Program-made: the position numbers and the translations under genes
Notes under the pieces: model-generated
What the model was told of the DNA's origin: nothing
Database searches by the model: none
The model's input: only the letters and a program-made list of their open reading frames with translations
Source: Thalassia testudinum
Taxonomy: Eukaryota; Streptophyta; Magnoliopsida; Alismatales; Hydrocharitaceae
Reading direction: 5' to 3'
Length of the DNA stretch: 64,000 nucleotides
Assembly (NCBI GenBank): GCA_037157565.1
Contig: JAZHRO010000024.1
Coordinates: 12,096,501-12,160,500 of the forward strand
Part shown: positions 10,736 through 22,331 of the stretch, piece after piece
Position numbering within the stretch: the stretch's first letter is position 1
Layout of the letters: each line of letters begins with the position of its first letter

Positions 10736-10956
10736 ATCCCCATGGCAAACCGCTTTCCTCACACTCGAATTCAACCGGAACCACCCTTACTTCCTCCCTC
10801 CTCGACGTCCGGCGATCTCCCTGACTCCATTCTTCATCCGTTCACAATACCAGTGATGGATTTATCCTTCCCTCTCTCTTTCATGTCATGTTGTACTCGC
10901 CAACGCCCCTGACGACATCTTCCTTGCCGTTTCCTACTCACCGGAGCATCTTCATC

Positions 10957-10961
10957 CCCGG
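10957..10961. repeat. Target site duplication of element C, left copy (cccgg)
   Basis: cccgg precedes the 5' LTR start at 10962 and is repeated at 41677-41681 directly after the 3' LTR end. Confidence 0.85.
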
Positions 10962-13054
10962 TGATTGCACAGCAAGCTACGCCTATAAATATGTCATCTT
11001 ATGTTATTTCCTAGCATTACCCATGCATTTTAGGTAGCCATACTTGCATTTGTAAATGTTTATTTGCATGTTATTTTTTAAAGAGGGGAAGATAGTGAGA
11101 GCAAATGACCATTCAATCCACTTCAATTTCATAACAATCCATCCCATCTCAAACACACATAATAATTAACATCTTCATTATGTGCTTGCTTGCAAATTCA
11201 CCACCCCTACTTTATTTCATTCTTCCACCAACCGGCTGCATTTGCAGGGAGAGGCGCACGCTCCCTCATACCATTTGCATGGGGAGAGGAGCACTCTCTC
11301 TCTATAAAAGAGCATGCACCCCTCCCCTGCAGGGGGGTCGGCGATCACCCTCACTTCCACCTCCAACCATCCCTTCCACACCATTAGACATAGTACTACC
11401 TCTCACTCTCTCCAGCAGGCTTGTGCTCTCCCTCTCTTCCACTCTCATACACAGCTCCTCTTCTCACCAGTTGAGAAGAGACACACTGTGTGTAGGAGAA
11501 GCTCGCCGTGGTCTCAGACCCCACGGTGACCTCCACCACCGCCCAGCTCCTTCGCGAGCAAGTGGGCTTGGTGGATTCCCTATTTTCGCTTTTATTTGCG
11601 TTGCTTTGTTTGGTTTTCTGTTTCTTTTTTTTCTTTCTATTTCATCGCCTTCACCATTACTGTAGGGCTTCAAACTTTAAAGCTCGGTCGGAGCTGCCGT
11701 GCGCTCCAACCACCCTTCCCGCACATCTCCGCGAGCCTCAGGCTCCCCTTCCGCACACATGCACGCGCTTTCCAGCTTCTCCGCACCTCCCACATGCTGC
11801 ACCGCCTCAACCGGTTACGTTCCAGCGCACACACTGTAGTGCACTATTCACTTGTCTCTGCACGACACTGTACCCACCAGCAAGCTTCTCACTTAGCTGG
11901 TGGCATCGCACTCTCTCTCCTCAGCACTACCACCTCCACCCAGTCATCCCCTACGCTCGCGACTTCACCCAGCGCTTGCTCTTAACCCTGCGCACAAGCC
12001 TCACACACCCCACAGCGCCAGACGACGCACCACTTCTCCAGACGCCTTAACTATCTCACCCTCTCACACACACAGACACTCACTCTTACACACGCACATG
12101 TATGCATACATACATACATATATATATATATATTTACATACATATACCTATATAGTTATATATATACTTATATATGTTTACTCATAGATACACACATAAC
12201 CACATTCTCTCATACACACATACACCTCACATCTCCTACCCACACACTCGTGCACCTACACTTCGCTGCGCATCATATCACGGGAATATGCGCACCAGTT
12301 GCGAATATTTTCTGATACCCGTGCAAAGCAAGCGCTTCCACCCACACTCACACACACATTCACTCCACACTCCACGCGGTACTTAGTCTTGTTGGTTGCG
12401 TCTTACTAGACGTGGACCAGCTTGACACCGTGCTGCATCCCATCCCCATTTCCATCTCCACCCCTATATATATAGTATCTATATATCTATATCTATTCCA
12501 TATCCACTTACATATCTACTATATATATATATATACATATACTAAGCCAAGTATCTCTTTCATTTCTTTCCTTTCATTTTATTTTGCTTTAATTTATCTT
12601 TTATTCTTGCTATTAAAAAGACCAAAAAAAAAGTATAAAAGAGAAGATAATTCTTCTCTTGCAGGTACCCGATCTTGTGAGTGACAAGATCAATTTTGGA
12701 ACTCTAAATTAGCTTCAAGCCAAGGATCATTTGGCTCAAGGCCAAGGACTTCATTTTTGAGGGTGTGCCTTAAGGAAAACATTATCACAAAAAATCTTAA
12801 AAGTAGAAGAAAAAAATCAAAAACATAATAAACGCAAGGAAGAGATGCATTCTAGGAAAGGCGTAGAAACTTCTTAATCTCTTAATTCCTGCCTCCCTGA
12901 GATCGACCCTGGGCCTAAAGGTAACCAAGATAAAATAAAGTAGGCCAAGTTAAAATTTTTGTGAAACTGGTGTAGACTCGATTTAAGTTAACTCGCTATA
13001 CTAATTTCGACGATAATATCACCATATTAAATAAGCCTATTCGAGTCCACAACA
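10962..13054 (+). repeat. 5' LTR of element C
   Basis: 2,093 bp, starting TGATTGCACAGCAAGC and ending GTCCACAACA. It matches 39579-41676. A TATA box, CTATAAAAGAG, is near 11301-11311. Dinucleotide-rich stretches (CA and TA repeats, about 12050-12180 and 12470-12540) lie downstream. The block GCCTCCCTGAGATCGACCC near 12890 is the conserved U5 motif of this group. The overlapping open frames (11180-12684) are fortuitous: they are low-complexity and are repeated with changes in the 3' copy. Confidence 0.92.
12050..12180. repeat. CA/TA-rich simple repeats in LTR C
   Basis: Alternating cacaca, catacatac and tatatata runs. The counterpart in the 3' LTR at about 40680-40810 has different run lengths, as expected from slippage. 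Confidence 0.8.
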
Positions 13055-14438
13055 TGTTTTTCGGAGTAAGTGTTTCTATCCTTTTCCTTTGTTTCTTTTC
13101 CCACCCTTGTCTTCACAGGTGTGTTTGTTTGTGTTGTGTAGGTGAGCTAGTTGTTGGGAGGAGGCACAAAGGTAAGGTGGGAGACGGGAGCAAGGTCAAG
13201 GCAGGAGTGTGAAGTTGCTGCCGTCGCCTCTTGGATCTTCGCAACCGTTGCAGAAAATGTTAGCATTCTTCTCTTTAGTAAACTAGATCCTTTTGTCACC
13301 CTCAATTCAAAATAAAAAAAATCTAAAAATTCCAAAAACCCTAAAAGACGTTTCTTGGGAATTTCTTGGGGCGAGTGGACTAAAATTGACTTGCTGATTG
13401 TTTGCTATCATCCCCACCACCCCTTGATTTCCTACAAACTTCGCATAACGAAAATCCAAGAATCTTGATTCTTGGCAATTTCATTGTGTCAAGTCTTCTT
13501 AGAGGCAAGATAAAACTTGATTGATTGCTATCCTTCCTTGCCTCATTTATCAGCATTTCGGGATCACATTTTTGGTGGGGAGGCTTGGAATTGAGTTGAT
13601 TCCAACCCCACCACGACTTTACATTTGCCTTAGATTTGATCCCGAATATTTCAACCCCAACATTTTCATTTTCTTTACATCATTTGGTGGTTAATCCCTT
13701 ATGTGGAATCTCATTTTGGTGATTGGGAGCACTTGAATTGAAGTGCTTTGGCTCCCTCTCACATTAAGCTAAAATTGACTTGTGCATCCACACATAGAAA
13801 TTTCCATCTAGAGAAGTCCATTGCATTTTTAGCATGCATTAACTAATCCACATTGAAGAAGGGTTTGTTGGGCACAAAAAGAACTTATATCCTCTAAAAA
13901 CCAGGAGATTGGTTGAATTGGTAATTCAGTGTAATCATAAAATCCATATTACTTAAGAACTGAATTCTGAAAGCCATTCACCATCTAAAACTTCAATTCG
14001 GGAAGATTTTCCCATTGCATGCTTGCTTGACACACTCTTAAAATCAACGCACTTGGGCATTACCTGTATACAACGCCCTTCACATTCCAAAGCACTTGAA
14101 TCCTAAGCCTCTAAATTAAAATTGGTAGTAACTTGACCCCATTAAGGTTTGGATTCTAACTACCTGCGTGTAGTGCTTACGTGATGATATGGGTTCCCAC
14201 GTGCTATCGGGTGTCTAAGACTGGGGCAAACGGCCTTACAATCTGGCAGATGGTTCCGCGATGCTCGTATTCAGTTCCGTAAGTTGCGATAGTAGGTAAC
14301 TTAGATCTTTAAGTCTAAGGGACACATTTAGAGGTTAGGACCTTGATTGTTTGATTTGTCATCAAGTGCACCTATTCGACGCCTTGTCTCTTATCCCCTG
14401 CTCTCTTCTCATCACCCCAATTCAACTTTCGGTAGTGC
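13055..14438 (+). other. Element C 5' leader
   Basis: About 1.4 kb between the LTR end and gag with no convincing coding frame. The expected tRNA-Asp primer site right after the LTR is not recognisable: the sequence reads TGTTTTTCGGAGTAAG. Confidence 0.65.
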
Positions 14439-16075
14439 ATGTTTAGGAGGAGGTCACAAAACCCTGAACTATTTGAATTGTTTGAAAACACTAGAAGGGT
14501 AGAAGCTGGTGAATTATCCTCCTCCTCCTTTGTAAACGTGGCTGCTCGCCCACCCTCAAATCCCGAGGGAGGAAGTCGCCCCCCTCCAAGTCCACCAGGT
14601 GGTGGAGGAGCCGTTGACCCATTAAACCGCCACCAAGCCCAAATGGAAATGTATAATGAGAAGATTGAAGCCATTAGGGAAACTTTGGATGAAATGCAGA
14701 ACCCTCCCGAACGGGAGGAGCTCAGGTCTCTTAGCTCTTACCAAAATCTTGCTGCTACAGAAACCCATGGGTATATTCGTGTCCCCATGGGCGGAGAGGA
14801 TTTCGAACTAAAATCGAACATAATCAGCCTAATTAATTTCCATTACCATGGATTGGCCAATGACGACCCTTTTATTCACTTGGAGGACTCAACTCATTTA
14901 GCTGAAATGATTAAACCAAGAAACATCAGGCTGTGTATCGCCCTCATGAAAATGTTCCCGCTTTCATTGTGAGGCAAAGCAGCGCAATGGTTGTGCACCA
15001 TTGGGAAACCTCTCCAAACTTGGGAAGAGATGCGTACAGCGTTTATCAAGAAATTTTTCCCAATCGGGCACACCAATGCGCTTCACTGTGCTATTACTTC
15101 TTTCACGCAACAAAACGGCAAGCAGTTTTATGAGACTTGGGAAAGGTATAATGACCTCCTCAGGAAATGTCCACATCATAGTCTGCCTAAGTGGCATGTA
15201 GCCCAAATCTTCTATTATGGGCTAAATGAAACTTTGAGGCAGATTGCGGACGCTTCATGCGTAGGGAATTTCATGAATAAAGACGAGGATGGAGCATTCG
15301 AATTGTTTGAAAATATGAGTGAAGACTCAATGAACAATGCCCCCATTATCACCTTTAATCGTACCGGCATACCCCGCAATGTTCACGAAGTTGACACAGG
15401 ACCCTCCCATTCATCCATAGATCTTAACTTAATAGCACAAAAATTGGATGAAGTCTCCGTCATGCACAAGAAGCTGGACGAGCTTCTGGCCAGCCCCGCC
15501 CGCTCTATGGCACACACCTCCACACCATTACTCCATCACAACCCTAATCCTTCCAATTCCAGGCTTATTCCCAAGAATCCTGTGAGACCATCCCTATCGA
15601 ATATCGTGCCAAGCAACTCAGTAAGTAATGTGGATCTGGCTTCTACTAGCCAGTATTATGACATGGAGGATCAAGCCTCCGTGTGCTTAGATGCATATAC
15701 ACATGCGAACTCGTCTTCTGGCTTAGAAGACGCTTGTGCCCTGGGGAACAACCCGTTCTCTACACCTATAACCCAGAGTGGCGAAATCATCCTAACTTTG
15801 CATGGTCCAATAACACACAGCGCCAAAACCCCACGGGTGGACCAATGTGACCGTCCACACCTGTCATCCCAAGGGCCCAATATAACCCTGTGGCAAATCC
15901 GCCGCCAGGCCCTTGCACACCCCAAAATGATCACGCATCAAGCCATATTAATAAATTGATGCGTATGATGACGAAAATGTCAAAGCGCCATGAAGAAAAC
16001 ATGACCTCTTTTCAGCACCAATTGGCGCAGCAGAATGCTGAGATCAGTCAACTACGCATGACGACTCGATCTTAG
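14439..16075 (+). pseudogene. Element C Gag (Athila-like), disrupted
   Basis: An ATG at 14439 opens MFRRRSQNPELFELF, followed by a proline/glycine-rich segment. The capsid-like region has NFHYHGLANDDPFIHL, AAQWL, FIKKFFPIGHTNALH, KCPHHSLPKWHVAQIFYYGL and FELFENMSEDSMNN. An in-frame TGA at 14970-14972 splits the frame. The same frame resumes to 15959, and Gag-like sequence then continues in another frame (about 15890-16075, with a helical HEENMTSFQHQLAQQNAEISQL stretch), showing a frameshift near 15900. Domain order and motifs match the Gag of element A, so the identification is firm. The protein cannot be made whole. Confidence 0.88.
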
Positions 16076-16246
16076 GACACTCTTCCAGCCCAACCTGTTC
16101 CTAACCAACAAAATTTTGTACCTTGTGGTCTGCAACCACATGTACGAACTTCTCAGGGGTAGGTTCATTGGATTCTGCAAGCTCCGAGCACTCCACCGGG
16201 ATTTCAGGCTAATCCCGCAGCAACACATCACTCTTATGTCCCTATT

Positions 16247-17222
16247 GTGAACCCTCCTCCACCTTATGATCCCACTAGACCTAAGACATCCAATGCGATT
16301 ACTACGAGGAGTGGTAAGCAAACCATCGATCTGCCTCGACCTGACCCTGGCCCATCTTCTTCATCGCCCTCTCATTCGGGATGCACACCGCATTCTCGTG
16401 AGGACGATATGCCCAAACTAATGTCAGAATCGGTCCCATTCCCTGACGCTCTACTGAGGGAGTCAAAAGGAAAGTAAAAGAACACGCAGGCCCTTGATAA
16501 CCTGCGTAACTTATTCAAGGATGTTGAGATCAAAGTACCCCAGTTGGAGGCTATCGACCATATACCCATTGTCGCCCGATTCTTCAAAGACTACACTACA
16601 CCCAGGTGACAGTCAAAGAAAACAAAGAATCCGGTGGTCCTCTCACCTCATGCGAGTTGTGCTATACTTTCAAATCTACCACCGAAGCAGAAAGATCCGG
16701 GCACACCGCTTATTTCATGTAGCACCCAAGGCTGCAATTTTAACTATGCCCTTCTTGATCTAGGATCTTCCATCAATCATATACCAACCATCATGCTAGA
16801 GAAATTTGCCTTAGAAAATCTAAAACCCACCCATGTTACATTGCAATTGGTAGATCGTTCTGTCAAAATCCTGAATGGTGTGGTGGAAGACGTGGTGGTT
16901 AGGGTCAACAATCTCTGTTTTCCTATTGACTTTCTTGTTTTGGATATGGAAGTTTGTAGCCACTTTCTGATTGTCCGATCATCCTTGGTCGACCTTTCTT
17001 GGCCACAGCCTGCGCCCATATCGACTATGAGTCGGGCTGCATTGAGATCGTCGTAGGCTCTGAGAAGCTCAAGCTAAACATTTTCAAGGCTGCCAAGAAC
17101 TTTGATTGCGATTGCATCGAGGATGACACGTCTGATGAGGACATGGCCGTCAGCACGTGTATCGGACTAATAGGGATCTATTCTGACTGCTGTGGATTGC
17201 CCTTGGACATAGGCATCACCTG
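16247..17222 (+). pseudogene. Element C TTRSGK linker and aspartic protease, disrupted
   Basis: The Athila signature NAITTRSGK is near 16285-16320. The retroviral-type protease follows, with LLDLGSSINHIP near 16750-16790, LQLVDRSVKILNGVVEDVVVRV and FPIDFLVLDMEV. A TAA at about 16476 and a TGA near 16607 interrupt the linker, and a frameshift near 16960-17000 moves the rest (ACAHIDYESGCIEIV) to another frame. The protease would process the Gag-Pol polyprotein. Its catalytic motif is DLGSS, with Leu where D-S/T-G has Ser/Thr; the Leu is shared with the protease frames of A and D, so it is a feature of these elements and not a local mutation. Confidence 0.82.
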
Positions 17223-17227
17223 ATAGA
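17223..17227. repeat. Target site duplication, left copy (ataga) of solo LTR A2
   Basis: ataga directly precedes the LTR start TGTTCACAC at 17228 and recurs at 24553-24557 directly after its end CCCATCA. Confidence 0.85.
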
Positions 17228-18810
17228 TGTTCACACAAAAGCGAAATCGTCCCCGACGACGACACTAAAATATTTAGAGGAGCACGAAGTCAGGGACGAT
17301 TTGAACACATAAAATTACTCAAAAATCTAGTTCAAAATATAAAGCATGAGTTTATGAATAAAATGTAGCATAAAAGAGAAATTGGGAAGAATTGGATAAA
17401 AGTGTTTGATTCTTCTTTCTTCTTTTGCTTCTTCTCTTGGCTCTTTCTTCAGCTTCCTCTTTAGCTTCTCTTCTTCTTCAATCCTTCTTTCTTTCTCTGG
17501 CTCTTCTTCTATCGTTGGCTTCTTTCCTTCTTCTTTGGCTTCTTTCCTTCTCTGACTTTTAGCTTCTCTGTTCTTCTTTAGCTTCTATTCCTTCCTACCT
17601 TCTCCTTCCTTCCTTTTTGCCTTGACTTTTTCTGCCCTTAGCTTCTTTGCCTTGGCTTCTGATCTCCTTCCTTCTCTTTCTTGTTCAGTCATGCCTTCTT
17701 TTCTTTGGCTTTGTCTTTGCCTTCAGATCCTCAGCTTCCTTTCTCAGCTTCTCCTGCCCTTAGCTTTTCCTTCTTCAGCTTCCTCTTCCTTCTTCCTTTC
17801 CTTGCACACAAGAGCAAAACCTACTCCTACCCTCCCTCGCGAATTCTCTCTCTCTTTTCTCTCTTAGGCTCTCTCTCCCAGAGCCAACTCGAGTAAACGG
17901 GTTGGGTTAACACACCCATGTCCAGGCGCATCGGTGTGGGTGATGCACGAGGAGTGCTGGGTAATCGAGTCAGGTCAGCCAGGTCCACATAGCGTGGGCA
18001 TGGACAAGGCATGAGTGGGTGAGGGGACCTCACCTCGTGTCAGGAGGTGATAAGCCTATGACACAAATTCGTCTTATACCGCTTCGCCTCCTCTAAACTT
18101 TTCGAGGTGGGACTAAAAGTCCCACCCGCTTTGCTTGCGCACCCGCAGGAGCTCACCCTCAATCACAGCAGCTGCGGTGCCCTCTCAAAGCCAATAACTG
18201 GTTGGAAGTGTTCGTGTGACAACTCCGCACCTCCTGGACCTGGATGTCTGGAGCCTGATGCCTGGATTGAAGCTTGCAAGCAAGCTTCACAGCTGCTTCA
18301 ATGGCGGCCGAGGTCGAAACCCTGTCAACATTAATATGGCCTCACGGCTCTATTAAAATACTTAGAAAGCTCCATCGTGACACGGCGAAGGTGGCTCGGG
18401 GGCTGGTGTGGTGCAAAGCGACCTAGGCGTGCGTGCCTAGGTCGGTCTGTGGCCGTGAAGGTGGGTTTGTTTCGGGGAAGATTGTGGAGGGTGTGGTGGT
18501 CGATGGAGATGGGGGAAGTGATCAATGGAAGGTAGCGGAACTTTTGAGGTAGTTGGCGAGGCGTGTGGGAGCATGGAATGACGGAGGCGCATCGCCGGTG
18601 GTCTGACGGAGGCACATCGCCGGTGGTCTGCCGGAGGTGGAGACGATGGTGGTGGTCTGCAATGGTCGAGGGGTAGAAACAGAAATAGAGAGGAAGAAAA
18701 TAAAGAATAGAGGAAGGGGAAGTATCTGACCTATTTTATCGATGAAGGGGGAGGAGATGGCAGACGGCTCGTACCTACCGCCTCCGGAGACGAAAGTTCC
18801 AATGGAGGGG

Positions 18811-20526
18811 TGTTGAACGTCAGGTTGCTACGCTAACATGTTTGGTTTTGAAAAACCTGTCGCCGTAGTATGAAAGCGAAGAACTCGTGTTCAACAAATA
18901 AAATTTATACATGGAATGAAAATCCCGGGTTGAACACAGGGAGGCGGACGTTTGATTTAAAAACACGCGTTTGTTTTATTTGTCACGAAGTAATTCAATT
19001 GATTAGAACTATCAACTATTTACAATAAATAGAAGAGAGAGAGAGAGAGAATAAGAGGGAGAGAGAATATTACAAACAAAAACCAAAACGAGATGTAGAA
19101 TAAACATGGAATTTCATCATCAGAACGATTGTTCATTACACTAGAAAGCAGGAAAATGATTACACTAGAAAGCAGTAAATCTACTCTAGAAAGCATTAAA
19201 AGAATGGAGAGAGAAATATCCTCCTCGACGGTCGCTTGGAGGACGAGCCAGACAGAACGACACCTAGACGAAGGAGGATCGAGCAGGACGAAGGAGGACG
19301 AAGTGGAAGAACGGGAACGGGGCAGCACGTCGTCGTCGTCGCGAGATCCGCTTCCGAAAGGGGACGAAAAATTGACTTTATCTCGCAAGAAGAGTCATGG
19401 GTGTGGGACAAGCTTCTCTTGAGCTTTGGAGAGGGAGAGAAGAGAAGGAAGGGATGAGAATTTCGTATGGAGGGGGTCTCCTTTCATAGTTGCAAGGAGT
19501 GGGGGCATTTTGGTCATTCCAATTTTAAAAACATTAATTCAGGACCTTTAGTGACGGATAAAACCGTCGCTAAAGGTCTGAACATGGGCATAGTGGGCGG
19601 TGCGCGTGCGCCCGCTCGCCTTCCCTCACGTAATGCACGTGCACGTCCAGCTGATCTCAGCCGTCCGATCGCGAGATCGGATGGCTTAAGTCGCATCTTC
19701 GCCTGCTCCTTTGCACGCCCGCCCGCGTACGATCTTGCGTGAGGCGCGGGCATGCGATAGTGCGTGGGCGCTATCGAGCGCCCGCAGCCGCTCAATCATG
19801 ATCCGACGCTCGCCAGCGCCCGCTCACCCGCACCGCTCGCCCTCTCGCTCGCCCACTCCTTGTGCTTCGAACACGCGCCGCCCGCTCGTGATAAAGCGTT
19901 CGCTCGCTGCACTGTGGAGGAGAGTTGGTCGCGGAGATGATTTTAGCGGTGCGTGCTCATGGCCATTGGATCAAGATCCAACTTCCCAAATCGCACATCG
20001 AATTTTCTTTGGAGAGGCAGCGGCAATCCTAAGGGCCGGTTGGACGGCTGAGATGGCGCCACGTGGCGCCATCTTGGCCATCCATCTTCTAGAAGATGTA
20101 GATGGTGCCACAGGTATCGGATTGAGTCGATTTTCACGTTGTTAGGCTGCAATCATCGATCTGAATCCATCCGTGTGGTCGGATTTGTCATTTAAAGTGC
20201 GGATTCACACCATTTGGCCCTTGATCTTCTAGGGTTCCCCGGTCACTATCTGATGTTACAGATGTCTGATTAGGGCGATCTTGGAGTCGTTGAACTCCAA
20301 TCGTCGCCTTGATCACATCTGTATGATTGGATCTTTGATCCGAGGTCCCAATAAAAAATTTGCCCTGTCCATGAACATAAAAGGAGACAATTAATCTCCA
20401 TTTTATTCAAACTACTCTAAATGCAAGATAATGCATGTTATGCAATAGTTACAGTATGCAATGCAATCCTATGCTTAAGAACATGCATAAATAGACATCT
20501 TAAGTAGTGTAAACATGTTTACATCA
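18811..20526 (-). repeat. 3' LTR of the B element (copy B2)
   Basis: 1,716 bp, plus strand TGTTGAACGT...TTACATCA. It is the reverse complement of solo LTR B1 (4130-5850). Both carry the same two U3 inverted repeats (here 19546-19575 and 19659-19686). It is directly followed on its U3 side by a polypurine tract at 20527-20543. Confidence 0.92.
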
Positions 20527-20562
20527 TACCCCCATGCCTATCCTTTGCTAATCCCTAGCAAA
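20527..20562 (-). other. Polypurine tract and adjacent hairpin of the B element
   Basis: The minus strand reads TTTGCTAGGGATTAGCAAA and then GGATAGGCATGGGGGTA immediately before the LTR. The same layout precedes the LTRs of C, D and Z. It primes plus-strand DNA synthesis. Confidence 0.8.
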
Positions 20563-22331
20563 AACTATATGCTATTTATAAAGGAAATAGGTTGGATTAT
20601 TTGGGCTTGAGTTATTTTCAAACACTAAGAAAATGTCTACCTAAGATTTGAACTTTCAAAGACACAATAGTGCCCGAGTATCTACCAAAGTGCTGACCGC
20701 CTCAAGCCCTCGCCTTATTCAAAGAAAATTTTCTTTTTCTCTCTTTCTTCTTTTCTAATTTTTTTGGATTTTCAAGTTTTAGGGTTTAAGAGTGGCTTTC
20801 TACGGCCATTCAACTCACCCAAGATTTGATGAGAACCCTAAGTTCTAAGCATCTTATTGTGAATGTGATAGACTCGTTGACCGGCAGTTAAAACGGACTT
20901 CAGATTTCTACGCCTCTAGGTGACCTAAGAAAGAATTCTGCCTAAAGGTGTATCTTTACAACTGGTAGCTTTCTTCCTACTTTTACTTTTTTATGGGGTC
21001 AACACAAGGGTGAATCCAGTGTATATCTCCTCGATTTATTCTACTTCTTCGCTTCTTCCTAAGTGTTTTGGGAATTTTTTAGTGCATTTATTGAGTTGGG
21101 TTATGGACAACCGGTCGATAAGCTGTTATCACCGACAACTTGCCAGCCATACTCGTGCAGCGAAGTGTGGCTTATTTCTTTTTTTCTTTTCTTCTTTTTT
21201 TTTCTTTTCTTTTTGATTTTCCTTTTCTCTTTTTAGGTAGGTGGCTTCCCTGGTCTAAGATTTACCTAAAGGCAGTAAAAAGAGAAAGGTCCAGTGACTG
21301 GGCTTTGGTCAACCTACCTATAGGCTGTTACCCACGATAACTTGCCAGTCATATCACCCTAGAAGGTTCATTAGTTACCCAATTTCTGTTAAAATCGCCG
21401 AACAACAAGTCAGTGACAAAATAGTGTGTAGATGCTTAAAACTCAAAAATTCCCTCAAATTAGAGGACGGGTTGATAAGTCGTGTACTTATCACCCAAAC
21501 TTATTTACTTCAATTAAAATAGAATTCAGGTTGGCAATGACTCGAAAAACAAATCCACATTTTAATGAATACACAGGCTGATTAAGTCTGAAGACCTGAA
21601 GGGTCTTTATGTTCAAATCATAATGTAGTATTTCCTAAGATTGAAAATTTTCTTAAACCCAAGTTCTCTTTCCTAATTTCAATTTTTTTTTTAATAAAAT
21701 AAAATAAATCTATGGAGCTGACGAATAAATTCAGAGATGAATATCCACCCCCTCATGCCTATCTAATGCAATGTCCTCATTGTATTAAAAAACATAAAAC
21801 AGAGTAGAATAGAGTAGAAAGCACCTGAATTGCGTGAATGTCAGGTCCGCTCCAAGATGAAAACTAAAAAAAGCTGTATACGTGTTGAATTTAGTGCCTT
21901 CAGCTAGGCACCCTATACAAAGAAGAGAAATAAAGAATTCACAGGTGCAGGTCAGAATCAGAATAAACAGAAGAAACCTCTGACCTGTCAGTAAAGGTCC
22001 ACAAATGTGGACCAAATTGTGGTGTAGACCCATACCCCATAATCGAGAATATCTCGGGTTTTGGACAAAAATTACCCAAAACCTAAAATCAGAATGCAAG
22101 CGGCGTCGGGCCTGCGATTTATGAGGATGCAACCTAAGACCAAAAAGTCAGGTTACAGAGAATTTAAACTCAAAAGGATAATCATTGAATGTGTGCTTGG
22201 GTTTGACATCCTCAAAACAAATGTCGTAAGGGTCCTGGTTTGATGGTTTTAGCTTAATAGGAACCCTTCGACTCAGTCTTCTACTTCCTTCGCATTCAGC
22301 ATGCTGAAATCTCCAAGTCTAAATGATGTGG
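20563..22331 (-). other. Non-coding 3' internal region of the B element
   Basis: About 1.8 kb, AT-rich, with no convincing frame. It contains a short direct repeat, roughly GATAAGCTGTTATCACCGAC near 21116-21135 and a diverged copy near 21319-21350, both followed by AACTTGCCAG. Athila elements usually have such a long non-coding stretch before the 3' LTR. Confidence 0.6.

Larger units (their letters stand above)
9849..10961 (+). mobile_element. 3' LTR of element Z, 5' portion (distant member of LTR family A, plus orientation)
   Basis: It starts TGATGGGAAAACC right after the polypurine tract. It is homologous, in inverted orientation, to the U3 part of LTR A copy 1 (for example, GAGCCATAACTAGCTCA, the 'ccttaggtcc' block and the 'ggcccctcaac' block). 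It has a TATA box CTATAAAAGG at 10726-10735 and the conserved hairpin TCTCATGCG-AA-CGCATGAGA at 10630-10649. It is cut at 10961 by element C. Sequence after C (41682-41725) probably continues it. Confidence 0.75.

Noticed and set aside
11180..12684. Several plus-strand open frames in the C 5' LTR
   Set aside because: They are composed of CT-, CA- and TA-rich simple sequence, overlap in different frames and are not preserved in the 3' LTR.
14372..14674. Minus-strand frame opposite the C Gag N-terminus
   Set aside because: Antisense shadow of the Gly/Pro-rich Gag start.
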